Positions 8,423-17,651 of a stretch of 64,000 nucleotides of DNA are shown here, piece by piece. Where the stretch lies: the NCBI GenBank assembly GCA_023399215.1, contig JAEWQJ010000037.1, positions 82,326-146,325 of the forward strand, in the 5' to 3' direction. Both the position numbers and the translations under genes were made by a program. Source of the DNA: Methanobacteriota archaeon. GTDB lineage: Archaea > Halobacteriota > Methanosarcinia > Methanosarcinales > Methanosarcinaceae. The notes below the pieces were generated by a model. That model was not told where the DNA came from, ran no database searches, and saw only the letters and a list, made by a program, of their open reading frames with translations. The number at the start of each line of letters is the position of its first letter. Within the stretch, counting starts at the first letter, position 1.

Positions 8423-9107
8423 CAATATGCTATATTAATTTATGAGTGATAATACTTTGACTTGCAAATGCCGTGAATAAAAAATTTAACAAACTTGAGA
8501 TCCCAGTGATACTGAAATTCTTTACACTATAAATAACTTTTAGATCTTTATAATGGTGATTTGGGAAGTTTAAACCTGTATGTGAGGTTTTCAGGTTCAT
8601 CTTTTCCGGATACAGGACTCCAGAACACGTTTTTTTCACTTACTTGTTTTAATGGAGTTGAACCGAAAATCTTGAGTTTTAGAGGAAAAATGAGGTTCCA
8701 CGCGTTTTTTCTTTTGGGGAACTCAATGAAATATTTTTCGCGAATGATATGTTGTGAAAATCGAATTTGACGCGAACAAAAACATTGAGCTTTCTTTGAC
8801 CTGACGATCTAAAATCCTGCTTGAAAAACAGGTCTAGACAGTATGATTTCCTGATTCTTCTACCATATTTTTTCATGATTTTTTCATGAAATTTTGAATT
8901 GTAAAAGGAAATCAAAAACAGTGACTTCACTAAATCCTCCTTCATAATCTCCAACTTTAACCTTGAACCTGAACTGCCTGTAAGGATCTGGCATATTTTA
9001 TTCTTCTTTGTAAAGTCTTGTCTAATTAGTCTAAATATTATGTCGTTATCATGTCATTATCATGTCATTATCATGTCATTACTTCACTGAAAATTATTTT
9101 TCAGTAA
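8423..9107. other. Intergenic region with 11-bp repeat
   Basis: About 690 bp between the sugar kinase and the sheath gene. A minus-strand frame at 8679-8945 has an ATG behind GGAG, but its composition (Phe/Lys/Ser-rich, no family) does not convince me. Near 9041-9084 the unit atgtcattatc is repeated four times just after the sheath gene. I see nothing else. Confidence 0.4.
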
Positions 9108-10811
9108 TTATTCAGTAGCTGCGGAGCCGCCCTGCCACTGGGCTATCCTGAAGATTACAAATTCTGCAGGTTTCACAGGTGCAATGCCTATGATACAGAT
9201 CAGCCTTCCGTTGTCGATATCGTCCTGGGTCATCGTGCTCCGGTCGCATTTGACAAAAAAAGCTTCTTCCGGAGTTGTCCCCATGAGAGCACCGCTTCTC
9301 CAAACTCCTGTCAGGAACTGGGTTATTGTTATCTTTACCCTTGACCAGAGGCGGTAGTCGTTTGGCTCAAAAACGACCCATTGGGTTCCTCTTTCTATGG
9401 AAGCTTCAATGTAAATAAAGAGGCGGCGGACGTTGATATATTTCCAGAGAGTATTTGAAGAAATAGTGCGAGCCCCCCATATGAGGATTCCCCTGCCTGG
9501 AAATGCCCTGATAACGTTTACGCCTCTCGGGTTTAAAACGTCCTGTTCTCCTTTCATAATCTGGAACTCAAGGTCCGAGGCTCCCAGCACGACCTCATTG
9601 GCAGGGGCCTTATGCACTCCTCTTTGAGTATCGCTGCGGGAGTAAATACCTGCAACATACCCTCCTGGAGGCATAAGCTGAAGCATTCCGGTTTCCGGGT
9701 TGATGACCTTTATCCAGGGATAATAGAAGGCTGCATAGTCTGTGGGGCTAGCACCTTTTGGGTTACCGCTTCTTGGGTCAAGGTTGGAAACATCTGCGAA
9801 TCCCTGTGGGGCATCGAGAATCGCAAAACGGTACCTGAGATTTTCACAGTGTGATATAAGGGAACTCACCAGGTCCGGAACCGCATAAGCATTAGGGGCA
9901 TAGACGAGGGAAATATCTTCAATTCCTTTGAATGCTGTAAGGCCTTTCCTTTTTCCAGGCATATCATCTGCAGGATCATCTCGTACATATTCCTTAGCAA
10001 GTAAAACACCCTTCCCGTCACTGCCATCTTTAAGTGAAGATGGAATTTGATTTAGTCTATTTGGCTTATCTTTATCTGATTCAGCTGTTTCTGATGAAGC
10101 TTCAGTCGATGAAGCTGCATCTGGGGAAGCTTCAGCCGGTGAAGCTTCACCTTGCGAAATTGTTTTTTGAATTGATATTTTTATCAAATTTGAGATTCCA
10201 TTGACAGTTTTCCCAAAATAATCAGGAGATGATTCAATTACCGATACGTTATCAAATATCTCAGAAGCAGATGGACGTGGTTGAGTTTTCGTATCTAAAT
10301 ATGGATTGTACAGAGAGACCAATTTCGTTTTCCAGTAAAATACATCCAGCCTGAATCCGCCAAAGGTCCCTTTAGAAACTATTACAGCGACCCTGTTCCC
10401 CCATTCTCCTTCTCCGACAGCTTCTATGCTTAGAGTCATGCCAATTAATTCATCAATTTTCTTACTTGCGTCAAATTCCAACGATAAGTTGGCTGTTTGG
10501 GCTGGTGAAGAGGGATAATTAGAGTTGTTTTCATCATCAATTGTTACAGATTTGACAACTCTGCCTATATAGCATCGCTTCCCTCCGTTCTTAAAAAATC
10601 CGTCTACTGATCCCGGGAGGTATTTGTCGTTTCCGAAATAACCGCCATAAACTCTCTGATATTGCAACCAGCTGGTGATCAGGCAGGGGGTGGTTGGACC
10701 CCTTTCGGTTTCTCCCAGGAACCCCGCGGTACTGGTTGAAACTCCTTCCATTGGTTTTGCACCAATTTCAAATTCTTCTATATATACGCCTGGGGAAAGA
10801 TATTCTGGCAT
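9108..10811 (-). CDS. Contractile injection system tail sheath protein
   Basis: A 567-residue sheath subunit of a phage-tail-like contractile injection system (eCIS). The N-terminus PEYLSPGVYIEEFEIGAKP and GVSTSTAGFLGETERGP are the hallmark of sheath proteins of R-type pyocin, Afp/PVC and T4-like tails. The C-terminal half holds the conserved sheath core (RGVNVIRAFPGRGILIWGART, then INVRRLFIYIEASIERGTQW). It should polymerise as a cylinder around an inner tube and contract. An Ala/Ser/Glu-rich low-complexity stretch at about residues 215-260 is probably a surface loop. The ATG at 10811 follows GCGGAGAG and gives the usual short N-terminus. It is the last eCIS gene on this strand; no tube gene follows it in this window. 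Confidence 0.93.
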   Translation of the reverse strand: MPEYLSPGVYIEEFEIGAKPMEGVSTSTAGFLGETERGPTTPCLITSWLQYQRVYGGYFGNDKYLPGSVDGFFKNGGKRCYIGRVVKSVTIDDENNSNYPSSPAQTANLSLEFDASKKIDELIGMTLSIEAVGEGEWGNRVAVIVSKGTFGGFRLDVFYWKTKLVSLYNPYLDTKTQPRPSASEIFDNVSVIESSPDYFGKTVNGISNLIKISIQKTISQGEASPAEASPDAASSTEASSETAESDKDKPNRLNQIPSSLKDGSDGKGVLLAKEYVRDDPADDMPGKRKGLTAFKGIEDISLVYAPNAYAVPDLVSSLISHCENLRYRFAILDAPQGFADVSNLDPRSGNPKGASPTDYAAFYYPWIKVINPETGMLQLMPPGGYVAGIYSRSDTQRGVHKAPANEVVLGASDLEFQIMKGEQDVLNPRGVNVIRAFPGRGILIWGARTISSNTLWKYINVRRLFIYIEASIERGTQWVVFEPNDYRLWSRVKITITQFLTGVWRSGALMGTTPEEAFFVKCDRSTMTQDDIDNGRLICIIGIAPVKPAEFVIFRIAQWQGGSAATE

Positions 10812-11414
10812 ACCAAGCTCTCCGCTAATATCGTTTATTCTTTGGAATCCGAAATCTTCGGATCTCTTCAACAATTACAATTTGTTTTTATAATTGTCTT
10901 AAGTTTTTCAAGTATATGAACATTTATATTTTCCTTACCATATTGGTTCTATATTTTAAGAAGTTAGTATAAAATATGACAAATTTTAGTTCATCCTTTG
11001 TACAAATAAATTAAATAATATTCATAGAAGCTAAAAAGTTTGAAAATACTGTTCCTGTGATATTTTTGAAGAACTCTTGCCTTTAAAGATCTATATTTAC
11101 ATTAAGTATATCGAAAGATTAATTTTTATTTTCTTATTAAACTTTAAATTAGAAAGTATGAGCATTTGGAAGCATACTCTGATGTTATTTAAGAGTTGAA
11201 TTTTCTTCTTTCTAATTCAGAAATTATTGTGCTATCCAGAGTGTTTTATCCGGAGAAATAGCTATTAAAAGGCAGATCGGATCAGTATAAAATTAGTCAA
11301 GTGTATGGAATTAGCTTATCAGGAGAGATAGAATAAGTTCAAGATATAATATCAGACAGTAAGATAGCTACCAAGATAATTTGAAAAAGTAGGAGTTTAA
11401 AATTAAGGTGGCAT
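10812..11414. other. Intergenic gap inside the eCIS cluster
   Basis: About 600 bp between the Ig-like protein gene and the sheath gene, AT-rich, with no reading frame I can support. In complete eCIS loci the tube gene sits beside the sheath, but no trace of one is visible. TATA-like tracts near 10950-10975 could serve as a separate sheath promoter. Confidence 0.45.
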
Positions 11415-12071
11415 TCAGGGAATCGAAATAACTCCTGTATATATATTCTGACTTTCTTCTATCAATAAAGAAAGCGTTTTTTCAATTCCATCTCCTTTGA
11501 TTTCAAGGATTACGTCGGCTTTTCTTGGAATAATTTCTCTGAAATAAAGAACGAATTCTCCTTTTTCATCTGGAATTCCACGGATTTCCAGACCTGTAGA
11601 TTTTAATATTACCTTTACTGTAATGCCTGCAAGAAAATCCGTTTCTGGGGCAAGCGGGGCAAGCAGGCCTCTTATAAGCGTTGCTCTGTCAGGAAAAGGG
11701 TACAGGGGTTTCGGCTTCAGGATAATTTCGATAACAGGTTCCTTTGAATTTACGAAAGAAGAAGTATCGACTATCTTTTCCTCGGAAAAGTAAAACTCGG
11801 AATCCACGTTTAACTTATACGTACCTTCAGGAAGTCCAGAAAATATATGGTATCCACTCCTGTTTTTTAAAGGTTTTAAAGTTGTTATTTTCTCCCCATT
11901 CAGTGTTATCCTGACCTCTCCCAGAGGTTCTTTTTGCGTATAGTCATCAACAAACCATACTGCAAAGGACAGGTTGAGAGAAGAGGGACAGGAAAATACG
12001 TACCCATGCCTGCCCTTACCCTTGATTCTTCCCGTTTCATTTAGGGCTGTATACGATTTGACAGAAGCCAC
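11415..12071 (-). CDS. eCIS-associated protein with Ig-like/carboxypeptidase-regulatory-type repeats
   Basis: A 218-residue beta-rich protein without signal peptide or membrane segment. Residues about 28-95 look like a carboxypeptidase-regulatory-type beta sandwich (GEVRITLNGEKITTLKPL and SGYHIFSGLPEGTYKLNVDS), and residues 140-205 look like a second one (GITVKVILKSTGLEIRGIP). The function is not known. It starts with GTG directly after the TAA of the DUF4255 gene, behind GGAGGGAGGAG, so the two are translated as one unit. Proteins of this kind beside DUF4255 genes are common in eCIS loci, which suggests a structural or cap role, but that is inference. Confidence 0.7.
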   Translation of the reverse strand: MASVKSYTALNETGRIKGKGRHGYVFSCPSSLNLSFAVWFVDDYTQKEPLGEVRITLNGEKITTLKPLKNRSGYHIFSGLPEGTYKLNVDSEFYFSEEKIVDTSSFVNSKEPVIEIILKPKPLYPFPDRATLIRGLLAPLAPETDFLAGITVKVILKSTGLEIRGIPDEKGEFVLYFREIIPRKADVILEIKGDGIEKTLSLLIEESQNIYTGVISIP

Positions 12072-12671
12072 TTACTCCTCCCTCCTTTCGGGCGTTTGCC
12101 GTTGAGGGCCTCCTGTAACCCTGATGATTTTCTTTTCACTTGAAGATTCAATTTTCACTGGCGTTACCTGATAGCAGACTGAAGGCCGAAAACTTTTGTC
12201 TTTGAAAGTGCTCCAGATCTTGGTCATGTCATCCAGGCTCAATGTACTGCAAATTACATGCAATTCAGTATCATATGCGGAAAGACTCCCTTTCAGAATT
12301 GAACCTGTAAGGATGGGATTATCGTGCAGGATCTGCATTGCTCTTCCCAGAATTCTGTGTTCTTCTGCGGTCCTTTCGGTCCTGTCCTGAATTCCAGAAG
12401 AAGGGTATGAGGTTAGCATGTAGTAAAGGTCAAGGGCAAGGGGTGGAGCTCTGAGTTTCGAAGGCCCAAGAACTTCCATATCCAGGTTTCTCAGGTGGAT
12501 GTTTTCCTCAACCTGAAAGAGGAAAAGGGAAAGGCGGATATTGTCTTTGCCCTCAATTTCTCCAGGGGATACAAGGGATATCGAATCCGCAGGTATGATG
12601 TCCTGCATTTTTTCTCTCAGGAGTTCTACAAGGGTTTCTCCGACATCAGCTATCGCCGTATAATCAGACAT
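12072..12671 (-). CDS. DUF4255 protein (Pvc16-like eCIS terminator/cap candidate)
   Basis: A 199-residue protein matching the DUF4255 family. The N-terminus YTAIADVGETLVELLREKM, the central NIRLSLFLFQVEENIHLRN and PLALDLYYMLTSYPSS, then EEHRILGRAMQILHDNPIL are the family landmarks. In Afp/PVC particles the homologue (Afp16/Pvc16) caps the tube and sheath and sets particle termination. A charged tail (QRQTPERREE) ends the protein. It lies between the AAA ATPase gene and the Ig-like protein gene and abuts the latter with no gap. No tube gene, which its family would cap, is present in the window. Confidence 0.9.
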   Translation of the reverse strand: MSDYTAIADVGETLVELLREKMQDIIPADSISLVSPGEIEGKDNIRLSLFLFQVEENIHLRNLDMEVLGPSKLRAPPLALDLYYMLTSYPSSGIQDRTERTAEEHRILGRAMQILHDNPILTGSILKGSLSAYDTELHVICSTLSLDDMTKIWSTFKDKSFRPSVCYQVTPVKIESSSEKKIIRVTGGPQRQTPERREE

Positions 12672-12719
12672 TTCATGTCTCCTGCGGCCTGAATTTAATT
12701 ACTACAACGTCCTTTATCT

Positions 12720-12895
12720 GTTTAGGAGTTCATCTTCATAATTTTACTTCACAATCTCTCTTCAAGATTTTACGTTATAATTTCTCTTCAAGATTTTACG
12801 TTCTAATTTCTCTTCAAGATTTTACGTTCTAATTTTTCTTCATAATTTAACTTTACAGTTTCTCTTCACGATATTACTTCACAATTTCTCTTCAT
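12720..12895. repeat. 30-bp tandem repeat between the AAA ATPase and DUF4255 genes
   Basis: The unit resembles cttcaagattttacgttcta followed by atttct; about six copies, outer ones degenerate. It occupies nearly all of the space between the two eCIS genes. Confidence 0.85.
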
Positions 12896-12904
12896 AAATA
12901 TTAG

Positions 12905-15274
12905 TCATTTTACTAGTTCGTAATAAGTTCCGAAATCCGCAGGGGTACATATTTTGCCCATTTTCTGGAACTCCCGCTTCAGTGCCCTCAGGATTTCTTT
13001 CATGCCTATAATTCCGGAACCGTCCGCAGCCAGGACTGCAGAAAGCAGGGCAATATTTTTTATGTTCCCGCCTGTGAGCTTGAATTTTGAAAGGAAATTG
13101 AAATCCACATCTTCCCCGATCTTTACTTTTTCAGGGAACATGCCGGTCCAGATCTCTTTTCTTGAGGCCTCGTCAGGTATTGGAAATTCCACAGCAAACT
13201 GCAACCTCCTCAGGAAGGCGTCGTCAAGGTTCCTTTTGTAATTGCTCGCAAGGATGATTATCCCTTCGTGTTCTTCCATCTGCTGGAGCAAGTAGTTTAC
13301 CTCGATATTTGCATAGCGATCGTGCGAATCATTGACTTCGGAACGCTTCCCGAAAAGGGCATCGGCTTCGTCAAAGAAAAGGATTGCATTGCCTATCACG
13401 GCTTCCCCGAAGATTTTTTTCAAGTTTTTCTCGGTTTCCCCGATGTACTTGCTCACGATGCCTGAAATATCAATTTTGTAGAGGTCGAGCCCCACCTCTC
13501 CAGCGATAATCTCGGCAGCCAGAGTCTTCCCTGTGCCTGAGGGGCCTGCAAAAAGAATATTCAGCCCTTTCCCGAGCGAAAGCTTTTTATCAAACTCCCA
13601 TTCGGAATAAACGGTCTCCTTATGCCTGACAAAGGCGCAAATTTCCTCAAGCTGCTCTTTTACTGGCGCAGCAAGCACAATATCCTCCCATTTCCGTCGG
13701 AGATTGATTTTTCGGGCGAGGGAGTTTAATTTTAAGCTGGAACGATTCCTGCAAGCTCTGTAAAGGTCTTCTGTTGCAATAACTGCCTTATCCCGTCCCC
13801 TTGAAGCGGCAAAACCCTGCGCAGTCGAGACAGCGTCCCTTATCTGGCCACCGCTTAGTTTGAATCTGGCAGCAAGGTCTTCTATATCTGCTTCTCCAAC
13901 TCTATTTTCATGGTTTTCCAGACACAACTTCCAGAGCTGTTTCCGCTCCGCAAAAGCAGGCAGGGGAAAAGAACAGCTTATAAAAGTATTGTTTCTTAGG
14001 GCACTTCCGGGCTCCCACAATTGGCCAGCGGATAAGAATACAGGTCCTGGAAAAGAGTCCAGCGCCCTGACTAGGCTAAAAAGACCTGACCCGGAAAAGC
14101 CAGATCTCGAGAAATCCGAATTTGATAAACTTGAGCCAGAAGTGCCGTAACCTGGGTCCGAACTTGAAAGACCTGAATCTAAATCCTGTCCCTGTTGATT
14201 GCGCCCCCATAAGGTCTCAAAATTTTCAATAAAAACAGCCCCTTTCTGGAGGAGAGCTTCCCTTAAAATAAGGTTAAGAGCCTCGCCTTCCGCGTCTTTT
14301 GGAAACTCACCTGCGTCTGCTAGAAGCAAATTTACCCCTAGTTCCTTGCAGCAAGCCTCAGCCACAAGCTTTTTTCCAGTTCCTGACGGCCCATAAAAGA
14401 AAAACATGAGCCTGGAATCTTCCTCAATTCTTCGCTTTACCGCTTCAAGCAGGCAGTTTTTCTGGTCATCCGGGACGATAAGATTGTCAAAAGACCTCAC
14501 AGGCTTTACCAGCGTTGAAAAGCGGGTAATTTTCGGGTCAGTTTCATCCGAATTTAATAAAAAAGCTGCTATCCTCTCATCCAGTTTAACGAATTTTGAA
14601 AGCAGAGAAGGATTTGGATCCGCACCGTCCCCGACAAGAGAAATAAGCCTGTTTCGCATCAGAGGGGCAGACTGAGATAAGTATTCTCTTGCCTCAAGTT
14701 TTTCCTCAAGGCCGTTGCAGAGAAGGTCAATTATCATCCCCACTGATGGCTGCTTTTTTGTCAGATCATTTTGCAGGTATGCGTACAGTTTTGCAAAGCG
14801 GCCGTCAAGTTCTGGGGCAAGACTTATCAAAAGTACATCCGTTTCAAAAGATGTCAGGGAAAAAAGTTCCGATAAGCTTGGTAGCTTTAAATCGATTCCT
14901 CTTTTCAGGCTCTCAGCTTTTTTTTTGCTGATTGCTCTTTCCCAAGCTTCAATTTCCTTAGATTTTAACTCCTGTGTCCCACAAGCTTCATGACCAGAGG
15001 ATATAGCTTTTAAAATTGAGTTTGCTTCAGCTTCTGAAATGAACAGGCCCGCAAAGTTCTGGTTGTTCTCCCCAGCCTTAGTTCTGGTTTTTTCAAGAAA
15101 AAGCCGGATAAACGCCCCTATACGCGTCAGTTCTTCCTGTAGGTTTTCAGTGCTGTTTTTGTAGAATTTCCCGGCTAAAGGAAATGTCTGCCTATTTTCT
15201 TTCAATTCCGAACCCGGTTTGTGACCCTGAGTTTTTGCAAACTCGGCTAAATCCTCGCAGTTTATGAAGATCAT
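12905..15274 (-). CDS. Double AAA ATPase of the eCIS cluster (Pvc15-like)
   Basis: A 789-residue cytoplasmic ATPase. The C-terminal AAA domain is complete: Walker A GPSGTGKT near residue 578, Walker B LFFDEADALFG near 635, sensor IILASNYKRNLDDAFLRRL near 680 with the arginine finger pair. The first AAA domain (about 250-480) is degenerate: GPSGTGKK at about 298, and VFIENFETLWG in place of Walker B. It also holds a Ser/Gly/Asp-rich insert (about 350-395). eCIS loci encode such an ATPase (Afp15/Pvc15), thought to act in effector loading or assembly. The ATG at 15274 follows AAGGAT. It is separated from DUF4255 by the 30-bp repeat. Confidence 0.9.
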   Translation of the reverse strand: MIFINCEDLAEFAKTQGHKPGSELKENRQTFPLAGKFYKNSTENLQEELTRIGAFIRLFLEKTRTKAGENNQNFAGLFISEAEANSILKAISSGHEACGTQELKSKEIEAWERAISKKKAESLKRGIDLKLPSLSELFSLTSFETDVLLISLAPELDGRFAKLYAYLQNDLTKKQPSVGMIIDLLCNGLEEKLEAREYLSQSAPLMRNRLISLVGDGADPNPSLLSKFVKLDERIAAFLLNSDETDPKITRFSTLVKPVRSFDNLIVPDDQKNCLLEAVKRRIEEDSRLMFFFYGPSGTGKKLVAEACCKELGVNLLLADAGEFPKDAEGEALNLILREALLQKGAVFIENFETLWGRNQQGQDLDSGLSSSDPGYGTSGSSLSNSDFSRSGFSGSGLFSLVRALDSFPGPVFLSAGQLWEPGSALRNNTFISCSFPLPAFAERKQLWKLCLENHENRVGEADIEDLAARFKLSGGQIRDAVSTAQGFAASRGRDKAVIATEDLYRACRNRSSLKLNSLARKINLRRKWEDIVLAAPVKEQLEEICAFVRHKETVYSEWEFDKKLSLGKGLNILFAGPSGTGKTLAAEIIAGEVGLDLYKIDISGIVSKYIGETEKNLKKIFGEAVIGNAILFFDEADALFGKRSEVNDSHDRYANIEVNYLLQQMEEHEGIIILASNYKRNLDDAFLRRLQFAVEFPIPDEASRKEIWTGMFPEKVKIGEDVDFNFLSKFKLTGGNIKNIALLSAVLAADGSGIIGMKEILRALKREFQKMGKICTPADFGTYYELVK

Positions 15275-15798
15275 TTTCGGTATCCTTAAGGTGTTTGAAG
15301 TTCACTTAAATCTGCAAAATGAAATGTTATAATCCATGATTTACGTAGAAATTAATAATTTTTTACAGTTATTAAGTAATAATATTTGTAATGAACTTGA
15401 TCCTTTTAAAGAGCCGATATTAAAACTCAAAATTGACTTCTTTATATCTCTTTAAGCGTGTCTGAAAATTAAATTTGACTCTACAATTGAGACTGAACTT
15501 GTGCATTTGAACAGAAAACCGGTAGAATTAAGCTGTCAAATATCCAAAGTGTGTATCTTGACCATGGAGTCTTATGCATTTGATTTATACCTATAAACGA
15601 AAAAGTCAGATATAATAAATGTAAGGTCTGATTTTAAATTCAACAACGCCTACTATCCAATTGTAGAAGTGATTTGAATTTTAAGACAGCCCATAAGAGT
15701 TAAGTATGTAATAGGTTACGTCAAGAACTGTAATTTAAAATAAGTAACCCAAATTTTCGGTTTACACCAATATTTTGAAGACTCTAATCGCACTTTAC
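15275..15798. other. Intergenic, eCIS ATPase upstream region
   Basis: About 525 bp with no supported gene. It should hold the promoter for the ATPase-to-sheath transcription unit. The MITE-like element at 15801-15914 follows directly. Confidence 0.4.
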
Positions 15799-15800
15799 TA

Positions 15801-15914
15801 GAACTTACGCCTTGAAGTAAAGAACTAACAGCAGTAAACTCACAACTTTCTAAAATTTAAATTTTAACTTTGACGTTTACCAGACTTGATTCTGCATCAT
15901 AAGTGCGTAAGTCC
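15801..15914. mobile_element. MITE-like element, 114 bp, TA target duplication
   Basis: Terminal inverted repeats GAACTTACGC / GCGTAAGTCC (one mismatch) flanked on both sides by TA. It has no coding capacity. Size, ends and TA duplication match the element at 61504-61618, so the two form one family, of the IS630/Tc1-mariner type by target choice. It ends immediately next to the stop codon of the DUF4157 gene. Confidence 0.7.
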
Positions 15915-15916
15915 TA

Positions 15917-17182
15917 TTAAATTATACCATTTAAAAGATTCACTAAACTCTGATATACTCCTCCTTGCAATAAGAGTTGTATTTTGCTCTTTAAATTTGA
16001 TGCAAAAACATCATTACATTCACCTGACGATAATTGTAGTTGTATATAATCAAATAAACTTGTGCCATCGTCTATTTGAATTTTACTCAGTTCTCCCTGC
16101 TTAGCTGAACAAAAACTTTTGAATTCATCTTCAGATCTCTTCAAATCCTCTCCCCTTTTATGCATAAGCTTTGAAGCTTCTATTTCTAATTCAGTTAGCA
16201 ATATTTTTTGACTTTCGTTTAATTCAACAGTTTGCGCTTCAAGAGATAATTCATTCATCTTGCGTTTAAGGCTCTGTTTACGTTTTCCTTTAATAATTTC
16301 TTTGAGTTTCTTAGATGTAAATTTTAATAATTCTTCATAAATAGTTTTACCGCTGTATTCCGATATATTGTCTAACAAGTAAACCAAAAATTCTTCTTTT
16401 TGTTCAGGATTTTTTTCTTCAGTAGACTCTAATCCTGGCATTGTTACTTTATCGGTAGATAACTGAATAGGTTCCAATTTACTACTCAATGAATTATATA
16501 ACCCCTCTTTTTCAATAGATTTATGATCGCCAATAGCTGCTTTCTCTCCAATTTCATCAGTTTCGTGCTCCAATACGTGATTGTCATTTATCGACACGCA
16601 TTTCTTCATTTGTATCATTGACTGCACTCTCCCCTGCTTCTGATGCACCATCTGTCCCACTTCATGAGGTAAGTGCTGTTCCTTTCCCGGAGCTACATGG
16701 ATATCACTACCATTTGCGGAGGCAAAAGTATGAGGTTGGGAGGTTTTGTCAGAATAGTAGTGAACCTTCACGTCATCCATCGAGTAACCGGAAAGATTTT
16801 CAATACCAGATTTAAGGTTATCTGGCAGGTCTGTGTTGTTGGCATGAGGTGCTGCCACTTGACGCTGTACTCTCTCAATCATATTTCCTTGCAGAGTTCC
16901 TTGCAGAAGCTCTTCTTCCTCCAGAATCTCCTGACTCTTAACTGTTGCCTGTTGAGCCGTGGAAGAACTTCCGATACTTGAGAGCAATCTGCCAACAGCC
17001 CTGTTTCCGATAGTACGCTGAAGTTGCATAATGTCAGCATGGGTGAGGGATTTCGGATTGATTCTGGCACGCTGGATAATAGAATAAGGATTTGATATAG
17101 GAGTCTGGCTTGCGGGGATTGCTTGCTTTTGAAAGATGAGATAAGGTTTTTTTGATTGCTGAATTTGCTGGTGCTCGGACAT
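15917..17182 (-). CDS. DUF4157 (eCIS core domain) protein with degenerate HExxH
   Basis: A 421-residue protein. Residues 1-75 are almost the same as in the paralog at 17652-19496, including LTHADIMQLQRTIGNRAVGRLL, a motif common at the N-terminus of eCIS-linked proteins. The DUF4157 domain (about 115-190) begins LPDNLKSGIENLSGYSMDDV. Its usual zinc motif HExxH is HEVGQ here (173-177), so protease activity is unlikely. Only one worn copy of the Q-E-I-P-E-E-E repeat is left. The C-terminal half (about 230-421) is Lys/Glu-rich and helical, perhaps a coiled coil, with no family I recognise. DUF4157 proteins are linked to eCIS as candidate effectors. The ATG at 17182 is preceded by AGGGATG; an in-frame ATG lies 4 codons upstream. 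Confidence 0.82.
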   Translation of the reverse strand: MSEHQQIQQSKKPYLIFQKQAIPASQTPISNPYSIIQRARINPKSLTHADIMQLQRTIGNRAVGRLLSSIGSSSTAQQATVKSQEILEEEELLQGTLQGNMIERVQRQVAAPHANNTDLPDNLKSGIENLSGYSMDDVKVHYYSDKTSQPHTFASANGSDIHVAPGKEQHLPHEVGQMVHQKQGRVQSMIQMKKCVSINDNHVLEHETDEIGEKAAIGDHKSIEKEGLYNSLSSKLEPIQLSTDKVTMPGLESTEEKNPEQKEEFLVYLLDNISEYSGKTIYEELLKFTSKKLKEIIKGKRKQSLKRKMNELSLEAQTVELNESQKILLTELEIEASKLMHKRGEDLKRSEDEFKSFCSAKQGELSKIQIDDGTSLFDYIQLQLSSGECNDVFASNLKSKIQLLLQGGVYQSLVNLLNGII

Positions 17183-17458
17183 GGGTAACATCCCTGTGAA
17201 GTTGAACGAATGTGTTAAATATTCCAAAAAAATTGAAGACATATTACTTTGTTACAGTAAAAAACATTTTTTATTTGCTTATTATGTCAGAAGCGTGAAA
17301 GTTTATGGCTTTTCAGTCCTTTACAAGTTGTCCGACAATTCAATTATAGGGTAAAAAGACGGAAAAAGGCATTTAAGATCTTTAATTGAAATAGAAGGAA
17401 TTCGTTTACACCTCAATACTGCTAGTAATTTTGAATATCCTGCTTAGATTAGAACTAA

Positions 17459-17582
17459 GAGCCTATCCGAAAAGTCAGTAATGCATGTTGAAAATTCACA
17501 ATAGGTCTATAATATCAAAGTATCTGTTCCGGTTTTGCATATTATAAAAGTTACAGTAGGTAACCACTTTTCGGATAGGCTC
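17459..17582. mobile_element. MITE-like element, 124 bp, TAA target duplication
   Basis: Perfect 17-bp terminal inverted repeats, GAGCCTATCCGAAAAGT and its complement, flanked by TAA on each side (17456-17458 and 17583-17585). No coding capacity. A relative with ends GAGCCTATCCCAAAAGT lies at 33567-33696. It sits between the two DUF4157 genes. Confidence 0.78.
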
Positions 17583-17651
17583 TAAGTTAACTCTCACTGG
17601 CTTTTTTCCTTTTTTTAGGTCGATAAGCATGGTTTACTTTGTAAAATGAAT

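Noticed and set aside
8679..8954. Minus-strand 91-residue frame with GGAG before an internal ATG
   Set aside because: Composition and lack of any domain do not support it; left as intergenic, although the site is suggestive.
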